Source: Ancylostoma caninum (taxonomy: Eukaryota > Nematoda > Chromadorea > Rhabditida > Ancylostomatidae). From it: 64,000 nucleotides of DNA. Within the stretch, counting starts at the first letter, position 1, and every line of letters starts with the position of its first letter. The stretch is from assembly GCA_037903475.1 (NCBI GenBank), contig JBAJFG010000445.1:310001-374000 (forward strand), written 5' to 3'. This document shows, one piece after another, positions 37,901 through 49,470 of this stretch. The position numbers and the translations under genes are program-made. The notes beneath the pieces were generated by a model that made no database searches, had not been told where the DNA came from, and saw only the letters and a program-made list of their open reading frames with translations.

Positions 37901-40900
37901 ACGGTGTGATAATCATACTTTGTATATATTACAGACATTATGTGACTCTGTGCGTGCGTGTGCACACGCACTCTGATTGGTCAGTGATGGTGATTGGTGG
38001 TGATTGCGACATCATATAAAAGACTAAGAACGGGTATGGTGTGGTGGAGTGGGGTAGAGAGACGGTCGACCAGAAGGTGCAGCGATGTGCAACGGTGCCT
38101 CATAAAGTGAGGAAACACCTGGAGACAGGTCCAATGGTGTGATAAGGGTGCGACGGCGTCCAAAAGTGGGGAAACGCCTGGAGTCGGGTCCAGCGGTGTG
38201 ATAAGGGTGCGCCGGCGTCCAAAAGTGGGGAAACGCCTGGAGTCGTGTCCAACGGTGTGATAAGGGTGCGCCGGCGTCCAAAAGTGGGGAAACGCCTTGA
38301 GTCGGTTCCAACGGTGTGATAATCATACTTTGTATATATTACAGACATTATGTGACTCTGTGCGTGCGTGTGCACACGCACTCTGATTGGTCAGTGATGG
38401 TGATTGGTGGTGATTGCGACATCATATAAAAGACTAAGAACGGGTATGGTGTGGTGGAGTGGGGTAGAGAGATGGTCGACCAGAAGGTGCAGCGATGTGC
38501 AACGGTGCCTCATAAAGTGAGGAAACACCTGGAGACAGGTCCAATGGTGTGATAAGGGTGCGACGGCGTCCAAAAGTGGGGAAACGCCTGGAGTCGGGTC
38601 CAACGGTGTGATAAGGGTGCGCCGGCGTCCAAAAGTGGGGAAACGCCTGGAGTCGTGTCCAACGGTGTGATAAGGGTGCGACGGCGTCCAAAAGTGGGGA
38701 AACGCCTGGAGTCGGGTCCAACGGTGTGATAAGGGTGCGCCGGCGTCCAAAAGTGGGGAAACGCCTGGAGTCGTGTCCAACGGTGTGATAAGGGTGCGCC
38801 GGCGTCCAAAAGTGGGGAAACGCCTGGAGTCGGGTCCAGCGGTGTGATAAGGGTGCGCCGGCGTCCAAAAGTGGGGAAACGCCTGGAGTCGTGTCCAACG
38901 GTGTGATAAGGGTGCGACGGCGTCCAAAAGTGGGGAAACGCCTTGAGTCGGGTCCAACGGTGTGATAAGGGTGCGACGGCGTCCAAAAGTGGGGAAACGC
39001 CTTGAGTCGGGTCCAACGGTGTGATAAGGGTGCGCCAGCGTCCAAAAATGGGGAAACGCCTGGAGTCGGGTCCAACGGTGTGATAAGGGTGCGCCGGCGT
39101 CCAAAAGTGGGGAAGCGCCTTGAGTCGGTTCCAACGGTGTGATAAGGGTGCGCCGGCGTCCAAAAGTGGGGAAACGCCTGAGGGAACGGTGTGATAAGGG
39201 TGCGCCGGCGTCCAAAAGTGGGGAAACAGTCGGTCCAACGGTGTGATAAGGGTGCGCCGGCGTCCAAAAGTGGGGAAACGCCTTGAGTCGGTTCCAACGG
39301 TGTGATAAGGGTGCGCCGGCGTCCAAAAGTGGGGAAGCGCCTTGAGTCGGTTCCAACGGTGTGATAAGGGTGCGCCGGCGTCCAAAAGTGGGGAAGCGCC
39401 TTGAGTCGGTTCCAACGGTGTGATAAGGGTGCGCCGGCGTCCAAAAGTGGGGAAGCGCCTTGAGTCGGTTCCAACGGTGTGATAAGGGTGCGCCGGCGTC
39501 CAAAAGTGGGGAAGCGCCTTGAGTCGGTTCCAACGGTGTGATAAGGGTGCGCCGGCGTCCAAAAGTGGGGAAGCGCCTTGAGTCGGTTCCAACGGTGTGA
39601 TAAGGGTGCGCCGGCGTCCAAAAGTGGGGAAGCGCCTTGAGTCGGTTCCAACGGTGTGATAAGGGTGCGCCGGCGTCCAAAAGTGGGGAAGCGCCTTGAG
39701 TCGGTTCCAACGGTGTGATAAGGGTGCGCCGGCGTCCAAAAGTGGGGAAACGCCTTGAGTCGGGTCCAACGGTGTGATAAGGGTGCGCCGGCGTCCAAAA
39801 GTGGGGAAACGCCTTGAGTCGGTTCCAACGGTGTGATAATCATACTTTGTATATATTACAGACATTATGTGACTCTGTGCGTGCGTGTGCACACGCACTC
39901 TGATTGGTCAGTGATGGTGATTGGTGGTGATTGCGACATCATATAAAAGACTAAGAACGGGTATGGTGTGGTGGAGTGGGGTAGAGAGACGGTCGACCAG
40001 AAGGTGCAGCGATGTGCAACGGTGCCTCATAAAGTGAGGAAACACCTGGAGACAGGTCCAATGGTGTGATAAGGGTGCGACGGCGTCCAAAAGTGGGGAA
40101 ACGCCTGGAGTCGGGTCCAGCGGTGTGATAAGGGTGCGCCGGCGTCCAAAAGTGGGGAAACGCCTGGAGTCGTGTCCAACGGTGTGATAAGGGTGCGCCG
40201 GCGTCCAAAAGTGGGGAAACGTCTTGAGTCGGGTCCAGCGGTGTGATAAGAGTGCGCCGGCGTCCAAAAGTGGGGAAACGCCTGGAGTCGGGTCCAACGG
40301 TGCGATAAGGGTGTGCAAGCTCCGCAAGTAATAGGAATTCGCTGGGCGTGTCTATTTCTGCATAAGGGTTACGCTTACCCTGTTTCTGCGGACGCTCCCA
40401 CCTAAATCACCTAGATGTACAATGTTTCCTTTCGTATCCGTGTTCTTTTCCCATTCCGTTTGTGTTTGAATGAACCACTCCCTCCTTTCCATTTATATAC
40501 ACCGGTGGCCCCTTATCACTTGAATTACCACAACAACCACCAACACTGAGCCTAAATCATTTCGAGATAACATTCGCACTGAATCGGTTACACTCAATTC
40601 TTCACGACCACTAACTTCGCTCATAAGGGAGGGCGTAACTTCGTTCATATGCGAGAAAGCAACAACTACGGGATCGAGAGCATCTCAGGATAGCGGAAGA
40701 AGTGCGTGGAAGGATACAGATTTTATCAATCCATTTACACTTTTGTGCCTGCTTTCAATAATAGTATGCGAGCGAAGCGAGCATCAATAAAAGTCTGGAA
40801 GTCCGGCGTTAGCCGGACGGCCAGACTGGTAACATTATAAGATAAAACAAAAGTAGGAAGAAATAATAGAGATGGGACGAGTCAATGGAAGAAGTACGCC

Positions 40901-43900
40901 TTATCATAAAAAGTGCAGGGATCAGTTCTCGCACTACCCAAAAATGCTAGAAGATGGAAGAGGCGAGTGCAAAATCAAAGTGCCAACGTCCTGCAATGGC
41001 ACATCTGATTTGATCATAGATATGAGGAATAATTATCGTTCTGTATGTTCGTTGATCAAATTATTAGGAGCCATTAAACGTGTTTTAGAGGGGAGATGTA
41101 ATATGTATTTGATAAGAAAGGGGAAGTGGCGGTCTCCCTAACGTCACACACCTCACTTTCTTTCACTTGGTTGGGCTTTCCTTCAAGACTATCACTGTCC
41201 GCTTCGGCAGGTTTTCTAATTGGGCCACTGTTCTCAGCCTCCCCATGTAAAAAAAATGGTGGAAGCTTAGTTCACTTTTTGCTCCCTCTAAATTCACTCT
41301 GCCTAAAGGGTCCTAGTTGCATTATTATCGACATGTGTTTGTGTACTGCGACTTCCTTTCTCAATGATCGTACCGCGTTTGAGATTTCATGACTTTTCTT
41401 TCGAGTATGCTAACGAGTTTTACCTGTCATTTTATTTCTAGAGTAATGCCTTCTTTTGTTGCTTCTGAAATCGTTTGATGTAATGTTCTCATGGCACACC
41501 TTATGGTGTATTCAAATAAATAAATAAATAAATAGAATGAGGACAGAGCGTTTTGTACTAGCAACATCAGGAACTCGAAGGATCGATTACGTAGTACAAG
41601 TTTCTCTCCAACAGCTGCCCTCAAGGTCCCTTGTGTCACAATACAGTAAATGCTGAGGAAATTATTAGGTTTCACCTCATACAGCTTAGTTCGCTGATGA
41701 AACGCTGCCGGATATTTGTTTCAGTTCTCGAGCCTGTGCTATATACTATCGTTGATTGTCCTCCAATCAAAGACTATGATTTCTACATGGAGTTATTCGG
41801 GCAGTCAGGGAAAAGCCAGGTTAGTTTTCCTACTCGGCCGTTGTGTTTGGAAGTGCAACAAATCGGAACTGCTTGATGACTTGGTTTTCGAATTTCTTCT
41901 GCAGAACATTCTTATATTCAAACAGCTGATTTTGGCAACTATTTGAACATCCGAATGAAAAGAATTTCGAATCATTGGAGCAATTGTACAAAAATGTTCC
42001 ACCAAATAGCGTGTATAAATAAAGTGCTGCATGTGGATGGAGATGATTTGGCACTGAGAGGATGCTAGAAACATTTGAACACACAAATCGCCTCGTATAC
42101 ACTCCGAACTTTTGAATTTTGCGACTACATATGACTCGATCATGGACCATCGTCTTCAGTTTGCTTGAGTGAAAATACTATCTGGTAGGTCTTTAGTCCT
42201 CGACACAAACTGGTGACGACGACCTGAGCGAGGAGACTCAAACTGAGGACAGCATCGATGAGACGAAATGGACGCAACATCCTGCTCATGTGTGTAGGCG
42301 AATAATAATTTGTTCGCTGTACTCTAACACCCATCATCGAGACTGTTAAGGACGATTTTGGATGGGGCGCGGAGAGCAGTAGCACCATGGATCTGAACAC
42401 TAGAGAAGATCAAGAGATGGCGATGTTTCGCGAGAATCACCTCGAAAATCCGCGTTTGAAACAGTTCATGGAGTCAGCCGGGCAAGTAAGATAAACTACG
42501 AAATTTCACGGAAATCCCTTTGAAAGAATTTATTATATTTAGGTTATCATTGATCTGATTTCTGCTAGGCACAAGTCCACATCCGATGTGGTTCTTCGGA
42601 ACAAATGTACGCTCGCATTCAGTTCAGGATTCAACTCCTTTGAACTTGGACCAATTGCTCAATGTTAGTTCGTAAGTACGGGGGTTCTAGTGGTCTAGAC
42701 CTGATTGCACGAGCTAAATCGACTGGGATGAAAACAGCGACATCAATAGAGTATGCGGATGCGCAGACAGTCAGAGTGCGAGGCTCTAGTGGTGAGATGC
42801 TTTTGGCGAGTCAGGTCCACTGCGGTCTCCTTTACGTCTACGGCTTACCGTCTGTCATGCGTAACACTGAAAAAAAATCCTCAACCGTTTATAGTGTTGA
42901 GATTTACGGGCTCGTTATGGTCAATCAATTTGCGATTGCACGCTTCAAGGACTTTCATCAGATTTTTGTGGTGTTAGTCCCTTCTATGATATTTTTTTGA
43001 ATATTCCCAAGTTTAGCAGTTTCTTTAAGCAGTTTCCCTACAGAATCAGCTTCTCTATGACTGGGTGTCAGTGCGAGAAAAGGATTCATTTTTTCAGACA
43101 AAAATTTCTCTCTGATGCTCAGATAACTAGGGTTCAGAACAACAATGTAAATAATATTTCACGCGTTTGGATCTCAGGTACAGCACCCGCACTAAGGTTG
43201 TTAAAAATGAACATATACAGGGTGACAACAAAGTCTTTGGCCAAAGAATTCATTGCAATTATTTCTTGCGCTTTGTAAGAAACCCATGACTTTATATCCG
43301 CGTTGACAACCCAAATGCCTCGAACATACATGCAAAGTTTCATAATCCATAGCCCTATTTGAATCTTGTAAGATCTGCAAACGTGAAACGAGGTAGAGAT
43401 GGAAATGGCTGCAAGTAGAGTCTCGGTGACATCTTTTCCAAGAACTTCTTCTAATTGGCTCTTCGAATCACCAGTTTGCTGCCCAATATTGAAGAGGGTA
43501 TAAGTCTTCTGTCCTAGGGAGATCCCTATGTAAACTTGTTTTATTGTCCGAAAATGACCAATAGATTGTCACCACCACTTTTTCCTAGTAGAATGCACAA
43601 AACAAAGGGCAAAAATGGACAGAGCGAAACCCGGAGAGGTAGAGAGGTATATTATTTCTTAGACTTAAGCACATCTGGCAGGAACAAAGTGGGCTTTTGA
43701 CAAAAGTTTTCCATCGAGTTTCAAAAGAAAAAGCAACAAAAAGTTGGTTCAGACTCTTCAGTCCCTGGTTTCACCAAACCATCATATTTGCTTAATAATT
43801 ATCATGTTCCCTGAAACGGAGACCTCTGGATTTCTGAATTGTAGTCCCTAAAGCACAGAAGTTGAGCTAACTTTCGCTCAAACACCAGCTTCCCTAGCAT

Positions 43901-46900
43901 AGACCTAACAAGAAAACAGGGTCATAAATTCTCAGCCTACTTGCGGCCCTCGTGCGTTGCAGTAGCCAACGGTTTTGTCAACTCTACAGAGAAGCCAGGA
44001 GAGATATCCGAAATCCAAGAGTGGATTCTAAAAGCGTATGAATTCTACGTTCTACGTAAATTTCCAGACGGCTAGCTCATCTGATCCCAGTCTTACAATT
44101 TATTATATTTGGCCAAAGACTTTGTTGTCACCCTGTAGAACGCGGATTTGCGTTATTTTCGTTCTAGGTTTATAGCTCATCGTAACAAAGCGATTCACAG
44201 ACCAAACCAGGGGTCAAAAACGGCAGTAGGGTGTGCTACCACATTTCATGAAATCAGCCCTAAATTCTGATTTTCAACAACGAAATTCGCCAGTTTTTAA
44301 TTCTGCCGCGGCCTTGCCGCACATGGCGCGCGACATACTTTGATGCGCGGCATGATCCGAGCTCTATAAACGACTCTGGAATTTCAATGTTCAAAGGCGA
44401 AATTTAGTGCTGATTCCATGAAATATGCTAGTCCACTTCTGCATCTGATCCCTGGTGAGTCGCTTTGTTACGATGAGTTATCGCCCTGGAACGAAAAGAA
44501 CGCAAATCCGCGTTCTGAAGGTTCATTTTCAACAAACTTAGTGCGGGTATTGTATATCCAGATGTCTTGCCTATCCGGCTCTTCCAGCATCTCGAGTAGT
44601 GTCAGTCGCTCTCAATCCCAAAGCGCCTGAACTCATCCTTGCCAGTTTTTTCGTCAAGGAGTCGCCAGCCGAAGACATTCTGAATCGCACCCTCTCAGTC
44701 GAGTTTTATCTGGAAGAAGAGCAGCCTCCCAAAAGGTTGTTTGTGGTTTGAAGAGCTTTGTTAGTTGATATTACACTAATATTTTGCTGGTCTTCAGGTT
44801 ATTCCTATCCGAAGGAGAAGTGACGTGCACGTGTTATACACCTGATGGTACAGCACTAATAGCTGGAGTGGTAAGCTTTGCCTATGTTTATTTTAGGCCC
44901 TTATAATGGCCATAGTGATGAAGCACATATCCTCTTCTGAGAGGAGACACCTTTCATCGCTTGCTTGAAATTTGTGGTGTGGGACGTTTCGTGCATGACA
45001 GGAAACCCATTTCAGAATGATAGCTCTGTTGAAGCATACGATCTTCTCGAGCCTTCATCTGCTTTCACGTCTGCAATGCCGTGGTTAGGTAAGACGACCA
45101 TAGGTTTCCATAGGTCAGGACCCACGAGGCTGAACTACTTTTCTGGGAATATGTTTAGATGTATATAGTGTGTTAAAGGAAGTTAGGTGGATGAAAATAT
45201 GGAATCACTTTTTCGGTTGAACAAAGTGACAAAATTCCATTTACACTCAAGGAAACAGCCTTCGAAATGTCCATCCTGGAGCGGTTTGGACAGCATTGTG
45301 TACATTTCAATGGAAATTTAAATGTATTTTGCGTTATTTAAAAAAAACTTTGGCATTTTTAACATTGCAGCAGCATTAAATTATTATGTACAAAATTTAG
45401 CGCATAAAATCAACTTAAATATTGATTTGAACCGCTATCAGATAGTCCAAGTGACATCCCGCTCCGATCACCGGCCTACGACTCGTCGTTTCTGAGTTCT
45501 ACACTCGCTGATGGAAAAACTCACCCAGTTGTAGACGTGCACGTTCTGGCCAAGGAAAGCGAGTACGTACATCTTCTCCTTCCAACTTTCCGCTGGCTAT
45601 TAGTATTCTGTGGTTTCAACATACTGCCGACACGCAACTATATCGTGGTTCAGTTCAGTTGGGTCACCATTTGTTCAGGCCGTCGTGTCAAGTGGCTTCG
45701 CTGGACCAGTCCGGTTCCATCACTCTTTGGGCGGTGCTAAGAGACTCCTGGGGACGACCTGGCGTTAGGCCGGAGTCGCAGCTTTCACTGCAGCTGCTTG
45801 CTCTCATTCGTCCGGATCCTTTCCTTCTGAGGTATTTTGGAAGGTTTTGTCTATGTAAATATACGTATTTCGTATTTCGTGTTGGAGAAACCCCTCTTTA
45901 GGAACCATCAACCCATAATATGTCATGGCCATCTTATAAAATCTTCTGCTCAACGATACCCGAGATTGATGAACTTCTTTATTGCTTCCGATCAACGTTA
46001 CTCCTTAATTCGTCTCCCTGAGGAAGGGCCTAAAGGCCTACACAACTCGTGGACTCTACTAGACCAAATGCATCAGCAGACCAAACCAAAAGCCCAACAC
46101 GTAATCTTTCATTCAGCAAAAGTCCGCAAAGCTAGCACGAACCTTCATGAGTGAAAATGAATGAATGAAAAGAAAAGTTTAAAAAACGGAAAGGACAAAC
46201 AAGCCCACAAACTAGCACAAATCACAAAACTTCGCGGACTTTTTGCTGATTGAAAAAACAACTGTTCGGCCTTTGGCTTGATCTGCTGATGCACTTGGTC
46301 TGGTAGAGTCCACGAATTGTGCAGCCCTTCTGGCCCTGAGGAAGACGAATTAAGCCGAAACGTTGGTCGAGAGGAATAAAGAAGTTTATCAATCTCGGGT
46401 ATCGTTGAACAGAAGATTTTATACGAATCCGTAACATGCCGATGGCAGTCGTACATGGAATCTAATAGCCATCAATTTTGCATTTACACATATTCTATCC
46501 GTGGCAATGCTTTAGAGCGTCATCTCAACCAACACCTCTGCTTGCCAATTGCATGGTCTCTCGTGCTGATCCTCAGATGTTTCTAGTTGGTGAGCAGAGT
46601 AGAACTCATTTACGTCTGGTTACAATGTCAATTCTTTGTCAGGCACAGACGCTGGCTTCCTTTGTAACCTTTCCAGGACGAAAGTGAGCTCTCAGAGAGG
46701 GCCGCGATTAATGGATAGCAAGATAAGTGGGTTCTTAGACATTCTCATCTATCGGCAAAACTGTTTTTTCTGTTCTTTTTTCTATATCTTAGTGACTACT
46801 ACATTTTTTGAATACTTCTGGAGAATAGGGAATCTAGGAGAGGAATGAAAAATGTACTCGTGAGCAGATATGGCAGCGTGTTCAGCCGGTTGAGCACAAA

Positions 46901-49280
46901 TCCATGGTTAAAAGCGTCGTTACTCCTCGTAGTACTTTTTTAAATAAAAGAAAATCCCCAGGAGCTGCTGATCAAAGATGTGCCCTGCGAGAAACCCATT
47001 TCCGACCCCAGTCATTGGGCACATGGTGGGCGGAGCAAGAGGCGGGGCGAGGGTGAGAGTGGCTGAGGTTTCCGAATAACGCATTCGTGGTAGTGCACTT
47101 TCTAAAAATATTCATACTTCTCGTGAGGTTTTTCATCGCCCACACCTCAACAAAATGAAGGGTCCTCTGTACCGCGGCTCCCAAGTGGTCCTAATATAGT
47201 ACGTGGTGCCATCAATGTGTGTTGAAGGAAGTAGCCTCAGGAGTTTTCGTGTCTGCCCGGCATCTAGTATTAGGCTGTGCGAGGAAAAGAAGGTAGAAAT
47301 AGATCCATACCCACTACTCCTTATCCACTCCGATATCCAGCATGATTTATCCGTCCATGTGCTCACTTTTTGCCGCGAATGTAGTACAACAGCGGGAGAC
47401 AACACAAATAGGACAATTGGTGCGTGCAGTTGACGCGCGTAGATCTACATTAAGAAAGATAGGGCCAGTCGCATCGCTCACGCAGCTCAGACGCACGCAT
47501 GCATGGCCCAGCGGCCGCGCGATCTTCTTATTGGTAATGTATATGCCGCTCAACCGGTCTTGATGGAAAATCCTCTGCAAATGGATGTGTGCGTCTGACT
47601 TGTGTATATTGCTTTGTTTAATTATGAAGTGGATTTTTCTGGGGTAAACGACTGGATATACAGTGCCGCAGATCCGCCTCGTCCTCAAGGCGCACCGCCT
47701 GAGATCACACGTGGCGTCTTGCTGGCAGCATTCCCGCAGCCAATCGGCCGAGTATCGATCGCCAGCAGGACGTCACGTGTGATCTCAGGCGGTGCGCCTT
47801 GAGGACGAGGCGGATCTACGGCACTGTATGTATCCTCGGGTACGCTTCGTCGGTAGCAGGATATATGACGCTGCCAACTAATTTGTCATAGCAGAAATGC
47901 AAAGTAGAGAATGAATGGTCACAATCCGAACCGTTTGGATTATGCCAACCATTTCATTTTCACTCTGTCATACCCCGAACGGTTCGGATTGTGGCCACTT
48001 ATTTTCTATTTTGCATTTTTGCTAAAACAAATTAGTTAGCAGCGTCGTATATCCTAATTACACCATCATCTTTTTGCTGGAACGCGTTTACATCCTGCTA
48101 GAAAGATACACTGGAGACTAGCCCAGCATTTCCAGGGCATGAGGGAAACCCACTATCCCTTGGATGGAGCATGACACGAATCAGCTAATTTGCTCGAAAG
48201 AGGCTTACTTCCCGGAAGCTATTTCCAGTTTACACTTTTTACACACCATCCCAGTTTTATTTCTCGACTGCTATATTGACAGAAATAAGCGAACTCTAGA
48301 ATATTAAGTAGTGCTAGTGTTTTCAGATGTATTCGGCGAAGTACTGTGCGCAAAAGCGTCTCCTTTCGAAATCTCTATTATAGTAGTGAGTTTTTTTTTT
48401 CATATGCACTGACCTTCGCGAAAAGAAAATTAATTTATGTCATGGATGCGAGAATCAGTAATACTACCTTTTCCATCTCTTGCGGGTTTTTTTTTTTGAT
48501 ATTCACAAAACGAAAAGACCCAAGGCCAAGATGGAATCTCCGCTAAAGATGAGTGCGCCCGAGAATCTTGTCCAAAAACTGATGATTTTTTATGATTGTT
48601 TATTTAATTAATTGAAAACTTTTTTTTAAAGTTTCAAAACATGTTAAGTAGTGAGTGAGTAGCCCACGGAAAGCTCCTTCACATTAGTTCTTACTTCTTT
48701 TCCAGGTGGGTTTTTCTTCGGGTTGCTTGGCCTTGTATCGTTTGGGCCAATTGAACCCAATTACTGTGCTCACACCTCCGTCGAGTTCAAGGAAGCCAGT
48801 GTCATCTGTTGAGTGGTCGCCAATGTGAGCTGTTTTCTCCCTAACAATGTGAGGCTGAAAATGTTCAAGTGTTCCCATTCAGCTCACAAAGTATCATGTA
48901 TTCACTGCACGGGTATAGCCGTCTTCTCGTCTGGGACCTGTCCATGGGGCGCACTCCGCTAGCTGTGAATGACTTATCGCAACAGGTAATGTTACCGTTA
49001 TCTTCCTGGAAACCCACTCTTCCAGACATGATTACAGATTCCTTCGAGAGTTGCACACACCCAAATATGGCTGCAAAAATCTGAAAACCCGTCCAGGAGT
49101 GGTATCGCTTATTTGGTCAGCGTTCTCTCACACGCTAGTCGATTGTACGGAGAAAATCACATTTATTTTTTTCAGGCACTCGGATTAAGCTCAGGAAAAG
49201 TTGAAGTGCACGCGCTAGAAACAGCTCGAGCAAAAAAGGAGGGAAATTTGTTGTCCACACTTAGAGCTCTGGACGAATGA
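31947..49280 (+). CDS. wdr-60: WDR60 / dynein-2 intermediate chain (DYNC2I1)
   Basis: Dynein-2 drives retrograde intraflagellar transport; WDR60 is one of its two intermediate chains. Exons joined in phase: 31947-32017, 33779-33853, 33951-34050, 34141-34290, 35549-35734, 35794-35916, 36205-36322, 41647-41819, 42197-42289, 42351-42485, 42543-42663, 42699-42860, 44588-44735, 44798-44870, 45016-45088, 45442-45566, 45659-45831, 46516-46589, 46643-46683, (one unresolved exon), 48327-48385, 48706-48824, 48883-48985, 49176-49280. The protein is about 870 aa. It starts MSKEKHRSRSKDKH, has a Lys/Ser-rich N-terminus, then D-Y-D-F-Y and T-Q-T-E-D...K-W-T-Q-H-P, both typical of WDR60. A WD40 propeller follows (Q-V-A-S-L-D-Q-S-G-S-I-T-L-W; R-L-L-V-W-D-L). 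Human WDR60 is longer, mainly in its N-terminus. The 35-bp intron 42664-42698 is unusually short, so that junction is least certain. Confidence 0.88.
32862..33130. mobile_element. hAT-type MITE with 8-bp target duplication
   Basis: Ends CAGTGGCGGACGCAG and CTGCGTCCGCCACTG are exact inverses. The flanks ATAATGAG (32854-32861 and 33131-33138) form a perfect 8-bp duplication, as hAT elements make. Next to the left end is an unusual GGGGGGGGCGCGCCCCCCCC palindrome. 269 bp, no coding capacity, in intron 1 of wdr-60. A lone CAGTGGCGGA end with a G-run occurs at about 53889. Confidence 0.85.
33372..33619. mobile_element. foldback MITE, family 'A' copy 2
   Basis: Begins CTGATAACTGTGCGGCACGA; shares the ends, the 'ggcgtaatggttcg' stretch and the 248-bp length with the copy at 3170-3417. 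It lies in intron 1 of wdr-60. Confidence 0.75.
36620..40317. repeat. higher-order minisatellite: 59-bp units in five promoter-headed blocks
   Basis: The basic unit is 59 bp (GGTGTGATAAGGGTGCGCCG to GAGTCGGTTCCAAC), with some 40-45 copies. They form five blocks, each headed by a nearly identical leader of about 210 bp that starts ATCATACTTTGTATATATTA. The leaders start near 36620, 37503, 37913, 38323 and 39838; blocks 2 and 3 are exactly 410 bp, the others longer because they hold more 59-mers. Two units near 39180-39235 are truncated. The array fills most of intron 7 of wdr-60. On the minus strand all three frames stay open for hundreds of codons, because 59 is not a multiple of 3 and the unit has no stop; this is not evidence of a protein. 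Confidence 0.95.
36682..39949 (+). promoter_or_regulatory. CCAAT/TATA-like modules repeated in the minisatellite leaders
   Basis: Each of the five leaders carries two inverted CCAAT pentamers (ATTGG, 19 bp apart) followed by TATAAAAG, at 36723-36730, 37605-37612, 38015-38022, 38425-38432 and 39942-39949. The ATTGG boxes lie about 20-45 bp before the TATA. The order fits a pol II core promoter reading rightwards into the 59-bp array. A gcgtgtgcacacgc palindrome precedes it. Promoter activity is inference; the sequence match is direct. Confidence 0.5.
40793..40827. repeat. strong hairpin in intron 7 of wdr-60
   Basis: GTCTGG ... CCAGAC encloses GTCCGGC-gtta-GCCGGAC, giving a long GC-rich stem. 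It is directly preceded by AATAAAA. No known structured RNA family is recognised. The rest of 40318-41646 has no gene; it ends with an AAAT microsatellite (about 41514-41534) that resembles the tail of a non-LTR element. Confidence 0.6.
43218..44135. mobile_element. mariner-type non-autonomous element, 918 bp
   Basis: CAGGGTGACAACAAAGTCTT at the left and its exact inverse at the right (about 25 bp terminal repeats, through TTGGCC), flanked by TA on both sides. CAGGGTG is a common mariner terminus. No transposase frame of any length is present. It lies in the wdr-60 intron 42861-44587. Confidence 0.85.
44138..44515. mobile_element. 378-bp inverted-repeat element abutting the mariner element
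   Basis: About 65 bp at the left (GAACGCGGATTTGCGTT...) reappear inverted at the right, including 'actcatcgtaacaaagcga'. Its left end begins one base after the TA of the mariner-type element at 43218-44135, so one has inserted beside or into the other. No coding capacity. Confidence 0.75.
45934..46424. mobile_element. large foldback element in wdr-60 intron
   Basis: Two arms of roughly 240 bp mirror each other about a centre near 46146. Shared segments include 'aacgatacccgagattgat' and 'cgtggactctac'. Arms are about 85% alike by eye, so older than the neighbouring MITEs. No coding capacity. Confidence 0.75.
47661..47826. mobile_element. near-perfect palindromic MITE, TA-flanked, 166 bp
   Basis: TA-CAGTGCCGCAGATCCGCC at the left and its near-exact inverse ending CGGCACTG-TA at the right. 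Arms of about 60 bp (CCTCAAGGCGCACCGCC...ATCACACGTG) pair almost without mismatch; the loop is about 45 bp. Tc1/mariner-type ends. Intron of wdr-60. Confidence 0.85.
47861..48053. mobile_element. MITE family 'C' copy 1
   Basis: Ends ATATGACGCTGCCAACTAAT and the inverse of GATATACGACGCTGCTAACT, with an inner 'ggtcacaatccgaaccgtt' and its inverse. A second copy is at 52282-52472. Confidence 0.8.
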
Positions 49281-49330
49281 ACGAGACGGAACAAACAATA
49301 CTGACAACATCTTGTACAAAATGTGGGACA

Positions 49331-49336
49331 AATAAA
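49331..49336 (+). terminator. poly(A) signal AATAAA of wdr-60
   Basis: AATAAA lies 51 bp after the wdr-60 stop. The convergent minus-strand gene stops at 49471, so the two 3' ends are only about 190 bp apart. Confidence 0.7.
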
Positions 49337-49470
49337 AATTTGAATTCACAGTCAGTTGGAGTGCATGAATTTTTGCTTTAAGAACAGAAGAAAATACGTT
49401 AGATTACTGCTGTTTTGATTGACGAGATCCATTTTTCGATCGATTGCAGTTGTGAAGTAGAGTTATGAGG

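Noticed and set aside
36689..39898. Minus-strand open frames of 290-469 codons with repeats of 'H-F-W-T-P-A-H-P-Y-H-T-V'
   Set aside because: They arise from the 59-bp tandem unit being stop-free on that strand; all three frames are open at once, so there is no evidence for a gene.
36620..40317. CRISPR-like regular repeat array
   Set aside because: Units are head-to-tail without unique spacers, in a eukaryotic intron.
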